NCBI GenBank assembly: GCA_016932615.1
Contig: JAFGCN010000007.1
Span: 1 to 64,000, forward strand
DNA from: Candidatus Aenigmatarchaeota archaeon
Lineage (GTDB): Archaea > Aenigmatarchaeota > Aenigmatarchaeia > QMZS01
Direction of reading: 5' to 3'
DNA: 64,000 nucleotides
Shown here: positions 52,045 through 60,131 of the stretch, piece by piece
Numbering within the stretch: position 1 is the stretch's first letter
Layout: each line of letters begins with the position of its first letter
Made by a program: the position numbers and the translations under genes
Notes under the pieces: model-generated
What the model saw: only the letters and a program-made list of their open reading frames with translations
Database searches by the model: none
Told to the model about the DNA's origin: nothing

Positions 52045-52062
52045 CAATTACATGTGTAATTG
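52045..52062 (-). promoter_or_regulatory. Palindromic operator candidate upstream of vWA-TasA gene
   Basis: CAATTACATGTGTAATTG, 8-bp arms separated by TG, is centred 50-51 bp upstream of the ATG at 52003 and about 25 bp upstream of the TATA element (about 52022-52031). It matches the palindrome at 50420-50437. Confidence 0.5.
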
Positions 52063-52089
52063 ATAGATACTGCCCAAAGATTAGCGGTT

Positions 52090-52644
52090 TTATCCCTTTA
52101 TCAGAATCTTATTCTGTGTTGTATCGTATTTTATCCTGATGAGCGTCTGGTTTTCGATAACGCCTCCGTAGATTTCCCAGCCAATCTGGTCCTGGTCTCC
52201 GCAGTCCCCGTCATACTCGTACTCGCCCCCCAATTCATCAACGAGCAGGTAGTTTTGAAGGACTTCGCATCCGCCCTGCGTTTCCATGACCTTGGTAAAA
52301 TCGTACTCGGTCAGCCGGCCAGGGTGAGTCTTCAGAAAAACTTCGCTGCAAACAACGTCTTTTTTCTGGGCGGGTTTTATTGCATCCTGCCAGCAGATTA
52401 TCGCGCGCGATGCAAGGTCAATTGCAAGCTGCTGGGTTGTCCTCGGCTCGATTTCTTCAGTCAGTCTTGAAAATCCGCTCGGCTTGCACCAGTTCGGCTT
52501 GACGCCAATTTTTTCGGTCAGGTAGCAAAAACCGTCACTCATTGCCTGTTGGATTGTATTATTGGTAAAGGCAAGAAGAAGCGCTATTCCGACAAGCGCG
52601 ATAATCATTGTCCCAACCAGGTCAAGCTCAAGGCCTTTTGCCAT
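52090..52644 (-). CDS. Pilin-like membrane protein
   Basis: About 184 residues. The start MAKGLELDLVGTMIIALVGIALLLAF matches a class III signal region, with Glu at about +4. The C-terminal domain has four or more Cys. The upstream ATG at 52653 is less likely. Part of the minus-strand surface cluster. Confidence 0.7.
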   Translation of the reverse strand: MAKGLELDLVGTMIIALVGIALLLAFTNNTIQQAMSDGFCYLTEKIGVKPNWCKPSGFSRLTEEIEPRTTQQLAIDLASRAIICWQDAIKPAQKKDVVCSEVFLKTHPGRLTEYDFTKVMETQGGCEVLQNYLLVDELGGEYEYDGDCGDQDQIGWEIYGGVIENQTLIRIKYDTTQNKILIKG

Positions 52645-52675
52645 AATAGTCACTAATAATATTCAATAAGCAAAG

Positions 52676-53578
52676 TTATCGCTTGGAGTCCAGGGACTGG
52701 TGAACTAGTATCGGCTCTTCCTTCTCCAGGACATATGTGTATGAAGTCGTGATTTTGAGCGTAAGCTCTACGTCCTGGCCGGAGCTAAGGTGTGGCGGAG
52801 AAATCTTGACAATGCAGTCTCCGGTCTTTCCTCCGCGGAGCCGAGCATTCCTGCACTCGCTGGTGTCAACGCTCCCGACAAGGTTTTGCCCAAGTGACTC
52901 GACTTTGACAGAATCTATCGTAAACTCCCTTGGGTCAGAAGTGTCTCCCTGCGGGTATCCATTATCGATATTTGTAAACTTAAGCGTAACTGGAATCTTG
53001 TCGTTCGAGCCGCCCACAATGAAAACGTTATCCATCAAGACATCCACGACAATCGGCGCCCTGGAGTTTGAAATTGTCTTTGCCGTATCCGGCATAACGC
53101 CACGCTCGCGCATCCCCTTGTAGGCATCTTCAGTAAGCGCGTAAACCTTGGCGGTTGTTATGGTTGCATAATCGTAATATATCCTAACTCCAGCAGTATA
53201 GGTCTCAGTTTCCCCAATCTCCGGAACCCGGACGTTTTTCCAGGTAATTGTGCACGGGTCGCCAATCCGGTTAAGCTCCTCGTTAGGGGGGTAAAGCTGC
53301 GGCTGATTGCACCTCTGCTCGCTTGAGTAGCCAACCCAGGAAAGCCGATAGGGCTTTGCAACAACATTTTCTATGGTCGTGTCACCCAGGTTCTGAACCT
53401 TCAGGACAATGTCTATGGTATCACCGGAACTCACATAGTCATACCCTGAGCCAAAGTCAATAATAGAAAGGCCGCTTCCGTAAGTAATGGGCTCATTGTT
53501 TGAGCCACCAAAAGACGTGCAGCCGCTTGTTGCCACAACCAGGAGCATCATGAATCCAGCAAAAAAGATATTTTTCAT
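52676..53578 (-). CDS. Lipoprotein, paralogue of the gene at 53583-54470
   Basis: About 300 residues. The lipobox VATSGC marks a lipid-anchored Cys. The mature part carries a CARDB/beta-sandwich-like domain (VSSGDTIDIVLKVQNLGDTTI). It matches its neighbour along the full length, including AGVRIYYDY and TKTISNS-type segments. The ATG at 53578 leaves a 4-bp gap after the previous stop; the ATGs at 53593 and 53590 would overlap the previous gene. Confidence 0.75.
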   Translation of the reverse strand: MKNIFFAGFMMLLVVATSGCTSFGGSNNEPITYGSGLSIIDFGSGYDYVSSGDTIDIVLKVQNLGDTTIENVVAKPYRLSWVGYSSEQRCNQPQLYPPNEELNRIGDPCTITWKNVRVPEIGETETYTAGVRIYYDYATITTAKVYALTEDAYKGMRERGVMPDTAKTISNSRAPIVVDVLMDNVFIVGGSNDKIPVTLKFTNIDNGYPQGDTSDPREFTIDSVKVESLGQNLVGSVDTSECRNARLRGGKTGDCIVKISPPHLSSGQDVELTLKITTSYTYVLEKEEPILVHQSLDSKR

Positions 53579-53582
53579 GCTA

Positions 53583-54470
53583 CTATTCATCATCCTCCAA
53601 GCTGGGGTTTACGGTAATCGTCTGCTTCTCTTCTATCGCATAGCTGTACTTAGAGACAATCCTTATGTCCGCCACTATTTCGTCTGTTGTACTCGAAGGC
53701 ACCTCAAGCCAGAAAATGCAGTCTCCTGACGCTCCCCCCCTCATAGGTATTTCGCTTCCGCAGTTTCCTAAGTCATCAATTCTCATGCCGCCGCTTCTTT
53801 CAAGGTTCACCTCTACAGAATCAATCTGGTAGCTTCTTGCGTCCCCATCAAATGACTGAGGGTAGCCGCTAGCAGCGTTTGTAAACTTAAGGTTAACCGG
53901 AACTCTCTTTGTTCCGGAGGTTGGAATAATTATTACGCTGTCTATTGAAACGCTCACCTGAATAGGCCCATTAGTGTTCGAAATTGTCTTTGCCATTGGC
54001 ACTTCGCCTCTCTCCTTAAGCCCTGCAAATTGCCTTGCGCTTATTGCAAACACTTGGGCACTTGTTTCAGTGGAATAATCATAATAGAATCGAACGCCCA
54101 CAGGGAAAGTCTCCTGGGTCTGTACCTTTGGAACTCTTATGCCCCTCCAGCTTACATAGCACGGCTGGCCTTGCCTTTCAAGGTCGGATTTTGGGGGGTA
54201 AAGCTCGTCGCAGGTTCTCTCCTGGTTAAAGCCATCCCATGGAAGGTAGATTGGCTTTGCTACTACATGGTCTATTTTCCGGTCGCCCAGGTTTGTCGCC
54301 TGGGCCTCAATTGAAATGCTGTCGCCCGACATAACATAATTGTAGCTTGGGCGCACATAATCAATAGAAAGCCCCGTGCCGCCGCCAGCCCCGCCATCAG
54401 AATCAGAATTCGTACATCCGCTTAATGACACCACCAGCAGAAGAGAAAATATCAGCCAGGTGTTCTTCAT
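53583..54470 (-). CDS. Lipoprotein, paralogue of the gene at 52676-53578
   Basis: 295 residues. The lipobox VSLSGC is followed by the same beta-sandwich fold as the downstream protein. The two genes are tandem duplicates, 4 bp apart, and are probably co-transcribed. They likely display a receptor or a pilus partner at the cell surface. Confidence 0.75.
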   Translation of the reverse strand: MKNTWLIFSLLLVVSLSGCTNSDSDGGAGGGTGLSIDYVRPSYNYVMSGDSISIEAQATNLGDRKIDHVVAKPIYLPWDGFNQERTCDELYPPKSDLERQGQPCYVSWRGIRVPKVQTQETFPVGVRFYYDYSTETSAQVFAISARQFAGLKERGEVPMAKTISNTNGPIQVSVSIDSVIIIPTSGTKRVPVNLKFTNAASGYPQSFDGDARSYQIDSVEVNLERSGGMRIDDLGNCGSEIPMRGGASGDCIFWLEVPSSTTDEIVADIRIVSKYSYAIEEKQTITVNPSLEDDE

Positions 54471-54524
54471 AATATAACCATATCTATATATAAAAGATAA
54501 AACAATTCAAAATATCAAAATCAA

Positions 54525-55526
54525 CTAAGGCGTGTCTACTGGCGCGCATTCCGGCTCATCGAGCGTGAAGGTCATCTTTATGTTCCACTCCATTGGCTTT
54601 CCGTCTTCACCGCCCAAAGGAATAAACTTGTGGTCTGCAAGGTAGATATTTATCGAATGAGGGTCGCCTCCCTGAAGTAAAAGAGGGCTCATGCACATCT
54701 CCTCCTGTTTCTTCCTGATGCAATCGGTGTGTGGCGATGAAAGCTCGGTTATCTTGCATTCTACGTATTCGGGGTTGTCCGGGTCAAGCTTCTTCTTGAG
54801 GTCCTCGCAGAGGTCGTCGTAAGCGATCTTAAGCTTGGTAAGCTCGTCCTCTGGGCAGTTTCCCGCCATGGAAGCAGACATTATCCTTATTGGGTTGTTC
54901 TTCTCGAACTCTTTACTGAGCACGTTGTAGAAGTGGGTGGACCTTATTGGGCCGATGTCATTAACGTTGAGGGCTCCGTTATAATTGGTCCTTACAGGGT
55001 CTGTTACCTCTATAAGCTCATCCGGAAGGCCCGAGCCAAAGTAGTTGCAGTTGAGGTGATTGCATCCCGAAAGCTCTGGAAGAGTGACTCCTACGCACTC
55101 CGGGTCCGAAACAGAGATGCCTTTTTCTGCCAATACCGGCTGCTTGTTTAGCGCCTCTACATAGGCAGTCATATACTGAAGCGAATTTGTGCCTATTGCC
55201 GCTTTAAACTCATTTGGAGTAACCGGCTGAGCGACATTGTTGCAGCACCAGTAGGTGTCGGGGTTTGTCGTGCCGCCGTTCTTCGTTATGTCCATTACCC
55301 CATTCAATGTGCTAAACCTTAAGTCCTGAAGGACCATTGATTTTGTTATCTCAAGCTTCTCCGTAGCCCTGTCCTGGTCAATCTTCTGAGAGCTGCTTTC
55401 CGCAAGCCCGGAGCCCATGGAAGACTGGTAGCTAAGAGCTCCAAGAACTCCAAGAACTCCGACCAATGCAATTATCGCAACCACTGAGTATGCCACGCCT
55501 TTCCTGTGTTTCATTAAGCTAGACAT
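54525..55526 (-). CDS. Pilin-like membrane protein, long form
   Basis: About 333 residues. A charged start (MKHRKGVAYS) precedes a long hydrophobic helix with VVAIIALVGVLGVLG; the rest is soluble with several Cys. I chose the ATG at 55526 because a TATA box (ctatatatattc) lies about 27 bp before it. Unrecognised beyond the pilin-like N-terminus. Confidence 0.6.
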   Translation of the reverse strand: MSSLMKHRKGVAYSVVAIIALVGVLGVLGALSYQSSMGSGLAESSSQKIDQDRATEKLEITKSMVLQDLRFSTLNGVMDITKNGGTTNPDTYWCCNNVAQPVTPNEFKAAIGTNSLQYMTAYVEALNKQPVLAEKGISVSDPECVGVTLPELSGCNHLNCNYFGSGLPDELIEVTDPVRTNYNGALNVNDIGPIRSTHFYNVLSKEFEKNNPIRIMSASMAGNCPEDELTKLKIAYDDLCEDLKKKLDPDNPEYVECKITELSSPHTDCIRKKQEEMCMSPLLLQGGDPHSINIYLADHKFIPLGGEDGKPMEWNIKMTFTLDEPECAPVDTP

Positions 55527-55590
55527 AATAGTATTCACAAGAGAATATATATAGGTAATGCCTAATGACTCTACTCTGGAACTTTAAGCG

Positions 55591-56814
55591 CTACTTGTTC
55601 CAGTGGTAAACATATAGCTCGACATACTTTCCAAGAACCGTGACGGGAAGTATGTTTGTCGAAGACCTTATATTCTTGCCTTTGGGAGGCACCGTTCCCG
55701 CCTCAAGGTAAGGCACTCTGTTTGGCTGGATTTCCTTGATTATCTTCTCTATTGTTTCGGCAGAATCAGAAACATCAGACAGGTCGTACATCTGCCCTTT
55801 GGTGGTATTGGACATCTCGTCCATCCACTGGGAAAGTGTTCCTCTGCTGCACGAACAGTAATTGTCGGGCACAACTACGCTCTGGCAGCCCGCCCCAGTC
55901 TTTATTGTCCCACAGGCATCGCCTCTGAATGCAAATATGTAGACGTCATCCTGAGTCGCCCTCTTAAGCCCCCTGTCAAAAAGTGTTCTTGAGCCGCCAG
56001 AAGGGCAGCCGCACTCGGTTCCGCCAGGAAGCTCATCAGAAATAGGTATCGCGACTTTTATGACATTTTCTCTCCAGCCAAATTGCCCGGGTCCCTTGTA
56101 AGGCCCCATGGCAATTGCGCACTCGAGGCCTGCGCCCCAGTCCTCATCATTTGAGCCCTGTCCTCCGCAGGGGTTTCTGCATACCATATTTTCATAATTC
56201 AAAGGCATGGCAACAACATGAAAATAATCGGTTTCCTTTGTTTCCTTTCTCACATCAAATGGAATCCAAGCGCCATTTTTCTGGATGCAGCAGCTTGGAG
56301 TCCCCAAAAGGAAAATGGTCATTTCGGCTTTCTTTCCATTAGCTCTAAGGTCATCAATGACCTGCGGCACATCGGTCACAAGGGCATATATCTGCTCGCA
56401 CATCGAGGCAGACGTGTCTACAACAGCAACAATCTGGACATCCGCAGAAACATTTGGGAATGGAATTCTAAGGTACCAGTTGCCTTTTCCGTATATGGCA
56501 TCAAACTTCCACTCAAGCTCTTTTTTGACATCGATTTCCCCAACGCCAGGCCCAAAGTAAATTGTGGTGTTTCCAGACTTTGCTGCTATTCCCAAAAGCT
56601 CTATCATAGTCTTTCCTGTTCGTGATTCCGTGGTGTAGAGTATAGAGTTTACTCCTGCCTTGAAGCTTTCAAGCTGCTGGCGTTCTGTCAGGTCTTTTGC
56701 GGTGTTCGTATAGTCCTTCATGGAAAAGACCCCTAAAAAGAAAAGAAGCCCAATAATAGCAACTCCAAGAACTACCATGCCAAGTATCTCAAACGTCTGT
56801 CCTTTTGCTTTCAT
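55591..56814 (-). CDS. vWA-domain protein with class III (pilin-like) signal
   Basis: 407 residues. The start KAKGQTFEILGMVVLGVAI is a strong class III leader (Lys-Gly-Gln, then Glu). A von Willebrand A domain follows with an intact MIDAS start VVDTSASM near residue 131. It overlaps the upstream gene by 4 bp, so it is translationally coupled. It may be a tip adhesin of a pilus-like complex. Confidence 0.75.
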   Translation of the reverse strand: MKAKGQTFEILGMVVLGVAIIGLLFFLGVFSMKDYTNTAKDLTERQQLESFKAGVNSILYTTESRTGKTMIELLGIAAKSGNTTIYFGPGVGEIDVKKELEWKFDAIYGKGNWYLRIPFPNVSADVQIVAVVDTSASMCEQIYALVTDVPQVIDDLRANGKKAEMTIFLLGTPSCCIQKNGAWIPFDVRKETKETDYFHVVAMPLNYENMVCRNPCGGQGSNDEDWGAGLECAIAMGPYKGPGQFGWRENVIKVAIPISDELPGGTECGCPSGGSRTLFDRGLKRATQDDVYIFAFRGDACGTIKTGAGCQSVVVPDNYCSCSRGTLSQWMDEMSNTTKGQMYDLSDVSDSAETIEKIIKEIQPNRVPYLEAGTVPPKGKNIRSSTNILPVTVLGKYVELYVYHWNK

Positions 56815-57596
56815 ACTCTCACAATCAGCCGGTTAGGATACTCAAAAGAGGTTGCCAGCCGGTATGTCCCCTTTGATTTTATGTCTTTCATGTCAAGTTC
56901 GCACAGGAGCTTCCTGCAGTCCTTGTTCTTTAGCCCTATGCAAAGCTCGCCCTCTGAGTAGCTTAATGGATAATCAAGCGAGATTTTGGCTGAGGACTGA
57001 TTCTTGCAGGAAGACTTTCCCATCATGCAGGCCCGGTCAAGAAAGCCCGCAATCCGGTCAAGCTGGCCGTCGACAACCGTAAGGTTCAGCCGCCCAAGCC
57101 CCACCTCCTTTTCGGAATATTTTATCGCAATGGGCATAATGTAGCTCATCTTGTTATCATAATATTCCCTGGAAAAGTTTCCCCTCCCAAAGGTCCAAGT
57201 CTTCCCAACCCTTGAGCCAAGGTCAGTCATCACAATCTCGCTTACTTCCACCCGAAAGCCAAAGTCATAGTTCCTTGCGCACATCGGCTCTATTCCCTGA
57301 TACTCCAATGAAAAGCTGTCAAGCTTCTTTACGTCAACTATGTTTGCATAGGCGCTTTCGCCTGTCGGAAGCTGGTAAGCCAGGCAATCCTCAGAGTTGG
57401 CAAGAATCAAGAGAACATCCGTTGCCGCGCTTCTAAGCTCCAGGTCCCGCTGGGCTTTCTCTTTCTTTACTTCCGACGAGTTCAGGAACATTAGCAAAAA
57501 GAGAAGCAGAACAATCATCATCAGCATCGTAAACGGCTTTACGGTAAAACTCATCTGGCCCTTTATTCTCGTCATCCTATCAATCTTCGCCATCAT
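56811..57596 (-). CDS. Pilin-like membrane protein
   Basis: 261 residues. The start IKGQMSFTVKPFTMLMMIVLLLF contains a Lys-Gly-Gln and a long hydrophobic helix. Its stop overlaps the start of the vWA gene by 4 bp, and it starts 1 bp after the Cys-rich protein's stop, so the three are an operon. Confidence 0.65.
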   Translation of the reverse strand: MMAKIDRMTRIKGQMSFTVKPFTMLMMIVLLLFLLMFLNSSEVKKEKAQRDLELRSAATDVLLILANSEDCLAYQLPTGESAYANIVDVKKLDSFSLEYQGIEPMCARNYDFGFRVEVSEIVMTDLGSRVGKTWTFGRGNFSREYYDNKMSYIMPIAIKYSEKEVGLGRLNLTVVDGQLDRIAGFLDRACMMGKSSCKNQSSAKISLDYPLSYSEGELCIGLKNKDCRKLLCELDMKDIKSKGTYRLATSFEYPNRLIVRV

Positions 57597-57597
57597 G

Positions 57598-60093
57598 CTA
57601 ATATACGCACTTCTCTACCCCTATCATCTGGCACATTCCTTTCGGGTTTTCACGGTTAAGTATGCAGGAAGGGTCAACCTTGCAATTAAGCTTCCTTATT
57701 CCACTTTGAGGGAATGCGTAGCCCGTATCATCATCAACTTTTCCTCCAAAGCCATATATCGAAGGGTCAATCTGCGGGTATGCCCCATAGTCATTGTAGG
57801 CGATGCACATGTGGTCGCACCATTGGGTTCCTTCAAACGGCTTTATCTCATGCCAGGTAGCATCAAACCAAAGCCACTTCTTTTCGTTTCCTTTGCATGC
57901 AGAAAGAGTCAGGTGGTCGGGAAGGTCCGGGTCACAGAAGTATATGACATAAGCGTGCCTGAACTGCGGGTTTACCGAGCTTGAAAGAGTTGCATAAACA
58001 TCATAGGGTGGGACGCCAAGAGTCCTTAAAATGGAAAGCATTGCAACTGCGTGGTCTCCGCAAAAGCCAATCCCATCGCAAAGCGGACCTACATAGTCAA
58101 CGCTTCCGCACCTGCCACAGGAGTCAGCGCAGCAGGTCGAATCGGTAAGGTTGTATTGCTCATTTGCCTCTATGGTCTTGCTTGCATTTTGGACGAAGCT
58201 TCCGTCCTCTGCAGGGGTGCATTTTCCTTGTGAGTTCCTTATTGTCGAGTACCTTGAGCCATCAAATGCAAAGCCAAGAGGATGCGGGGAGAGCAGGTCT
58301 TTTTCGACCTGCTTTATGTCCCATCCCCTCCGGTCAAGATACCGGATGACCGATTCAGAACAAATCTCAATTGCGCCATCTGTCCAGTAGACCTTATCAT
58401 TCTGCCAGTTGGTTGGGTCTGTGTCGTAAAAGGCAGGAGACTTATCAAAATTATCGCTCTTATTCACCCTCACAGGGCAATAGCATCCGGGGGAACTGGC
58501 GCATGGGCCAGCCGAGTTGAATTGGCAACAGTCGGGGTCGCAAATCTCGGTATTGCCCTTGCAGTCGGGGTCGCAGTTTCCAGCAGCAAGAAGCTCCAGA
58601 GCGAGGTTCTCTGAAGTGTTATCTGGAGGGACGGCAAAGCTAGGCACATCTTTTACCGGAAGGCAGATGCCATCTCCTTCCCGAGTTTGCTTCCGGTCAT
58701 TGACATAAGGGCAACCCGGGTGAAGCGAGCAGTCGGGGTCACAGTAATAATAATCGTCACTGGCTCCGGCATTGGACCAGCCGCCCGTCGTGTATCCGGT
58801 TCTCCAAAGGCAGTCAACCTGGTCGCAGATTCCGTCAACAGTCCTGTCGCATACAAGGTCAGAGGTCCTTATCAGCTGGGTTTCCTTATTTTTTATCTGC
58901 GAAGCTGTGCAGTCAAGCGGGCAGGTATATGAATTCTCCCAATTCAGGGAGCTATCAACAGCAGAAAAGGCGGGAAGTGTGAATCCTACCCCCTGAACTC
59001 CCTCAAGAGTCAGCAGGTCTTTTACTAACGGCGAAACCTCGCACTCGCCGTTGCCGCAACAGGCGGGCTTCGTGATGTCGCTTGCGTCAGCGCAGGTTTT
59101 TGTCCCTGGGCAGCAGACTTCAGGAATGTCCTTTGTGCAGCAGGAGAGGGCTATGCAGCTTTCCCCCACAAGGGCGCACTTGTCCTCGCAGTCCTCGTCA
59201 AGGTTGCAGTCGGGGTCGCATACGTTATTCGTGGCATTGCAGTCAAGGTCGCAGATTCCGTCAGAAGTCATTCTCAACGCCTCCCCAACCATCTTTTCAT
59301 AGCAGCCACTGTAGCAAATTCCATCTGCTTCGTCCTCGAACTTATCGCCATCGGAGTCCTTCGGCTTGCAGGCGGGGTCGCATACCCCTTCAAACCCTGC
59401 GGTCCCATTATACCTCTTGAAGCAATCCAGGTCACAGGCGGTTTTGTTCACATTCGCGCAGTCAGGATCGCAGATTCCATCCTCCACCCCGTCCTGTATG
59501 CAGTCCGTGTCGCATATCAGGTCATTTTCATTTGAATAGCAGTCGGGGTCGCATGAGCTATCCCCGCTTTTGGCGCAGTACTTGCTGCAAAAGTAGTCGG
59601 GTTCCTCCGTTTTGCAGTCGGGGTCGCACTTGAAGTCAAGAAGGCAGGCAGGGTCGCACACACCATCATTGAACCGGCAGATGCATTCTCTTGGGACGAT
59701 GGTAATCTTCCGGTCATCCCTGTTCTTGACAAAGCACAATCCTTTTGGGTTCTCAAAAAAATATGGGCCCGAATGAATCAGCCCGGAAAAAGTCTTGCTT
59801 GCGGTTCCCTTGTCGTAAATGACCGTCACAATCTTGTTGTCAACCGTCAGGTTTACATTGACGCCTTCAGGAAGCTGGTAATAAGTCTGCTGGGAACCGG
59901 CAAGAGCTGCCGTCCGGTCTATTGCGTAAACAACATCACGTGCTATCGGCTCGATAGAGGAGGCATATGTATTTTCAGAAGACTGGGCAAAAATTCCCCT
60001 TACAACCAGAACTATGAGCACAAAGGACAGCAGCAGGGCAATAACATTTATCATGCTTTCTGAAAGTGCTGCATCGCCCTTCTTAAGCCCCAT
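57598..60093 (-). CDS. Giant Cys-rich repeat protein with transglutaminase-like domain
   Basis: 831 residues. The start LKKGDAALSESMINVIALLLSF is a class III-like leader. Residues about 145-525 contain roughly fifteen CDPDC-type repeats (Asp-Pro between Cys pairs), which give the DNA a recurring GTCGGGGTCGCA pattern. A transglutaminase-like domain follows with Cys near 677 (GFCGDH), His near 713 (FRHAYV) and Asp near 743 (WFDATW), a complete catalytic triad. It may crosslink surface proteins; a protease role is also possible. Confidence 0.8.
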   Translation of the reverse strand: MGLKKGDAALSESMINVIALLLSFVLIVLVVRGIFAQSSENTYASSIEPIARDVVYAIDRTAALAGSQQTYYQLPEGVNVNLTVDNKIVTVIYDKGTASKTFSGLIHSGPYFFENPKGLCFVKNRDDRKITIVPRECICRFNDGVCDPACLLDFKCDPDCKTEEPDYFCSKYCAKSGDSSCDPDCYSNENDLICDTDCIQDGVEDGICDPDCANVNKTACDLDCFKRYNGTAGFEGVCDPACKPKDSDGDKFEDEADGICYSGCYEKMVGEALRMTSDGICDLDCNATNNVCDPDCNLDEDCEDKCALVGESCIALSCCTKDIPEVCCPGTKTCADASDITKPACCGNGECEVSPLVKDLLTLEGVQGVGFTLPAFSAVDSSLNWENSYTCPLDCTASQIKNKETQLIRTSDLVCDRTVDGICDQVDCLWRTGYTTGGWSNAGASDDYYYCDPDCSLHPGCPYVNDRKQTREGDGICLPVKDVPSFAVPPDNTSENLALELLAAGNCDPDCKGNTEICDPDCCQFNSAGPCASSPGCYCPVRVNKSDNFDKSPAFYDTDPTNWQNDKVYWTDGAIEICSESVIRYLDRRGWDIKQVEKDLLSPHPLGFAFDGSRYSTIRNSQGKCTPAEDGSFVQNASKTIEANEQYNLTDSTCCADSCGRCGSVDYVGPLCDGIGFCGDHAVAMLSILRTLGVPPYDVYATLSSSVNPQFRHAYVIYFCDPDLPDHLTLSACKGNEKKWLWFDATWHEIKPFEGTQWCDHMCIAYNDYGAYPQIDPSIYGFGGKVDDDTGYAFPQSGIRKLNCKVDPSCILNRENPKGMCQMIGVEKCVY

Positions 60094-60131
60094 AAATACA
60101 GTAATATAACTATTTGTAAAGAATCTGTATT

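Noticed and set aside
58518-59665. Recurring GTCGGGGTCGCA words resembling a repeat array or CRISPR
   Set aside because: Spacing is irregular and the words encode the CDPDC repeats of one open reading frame, so they are coding repeats.
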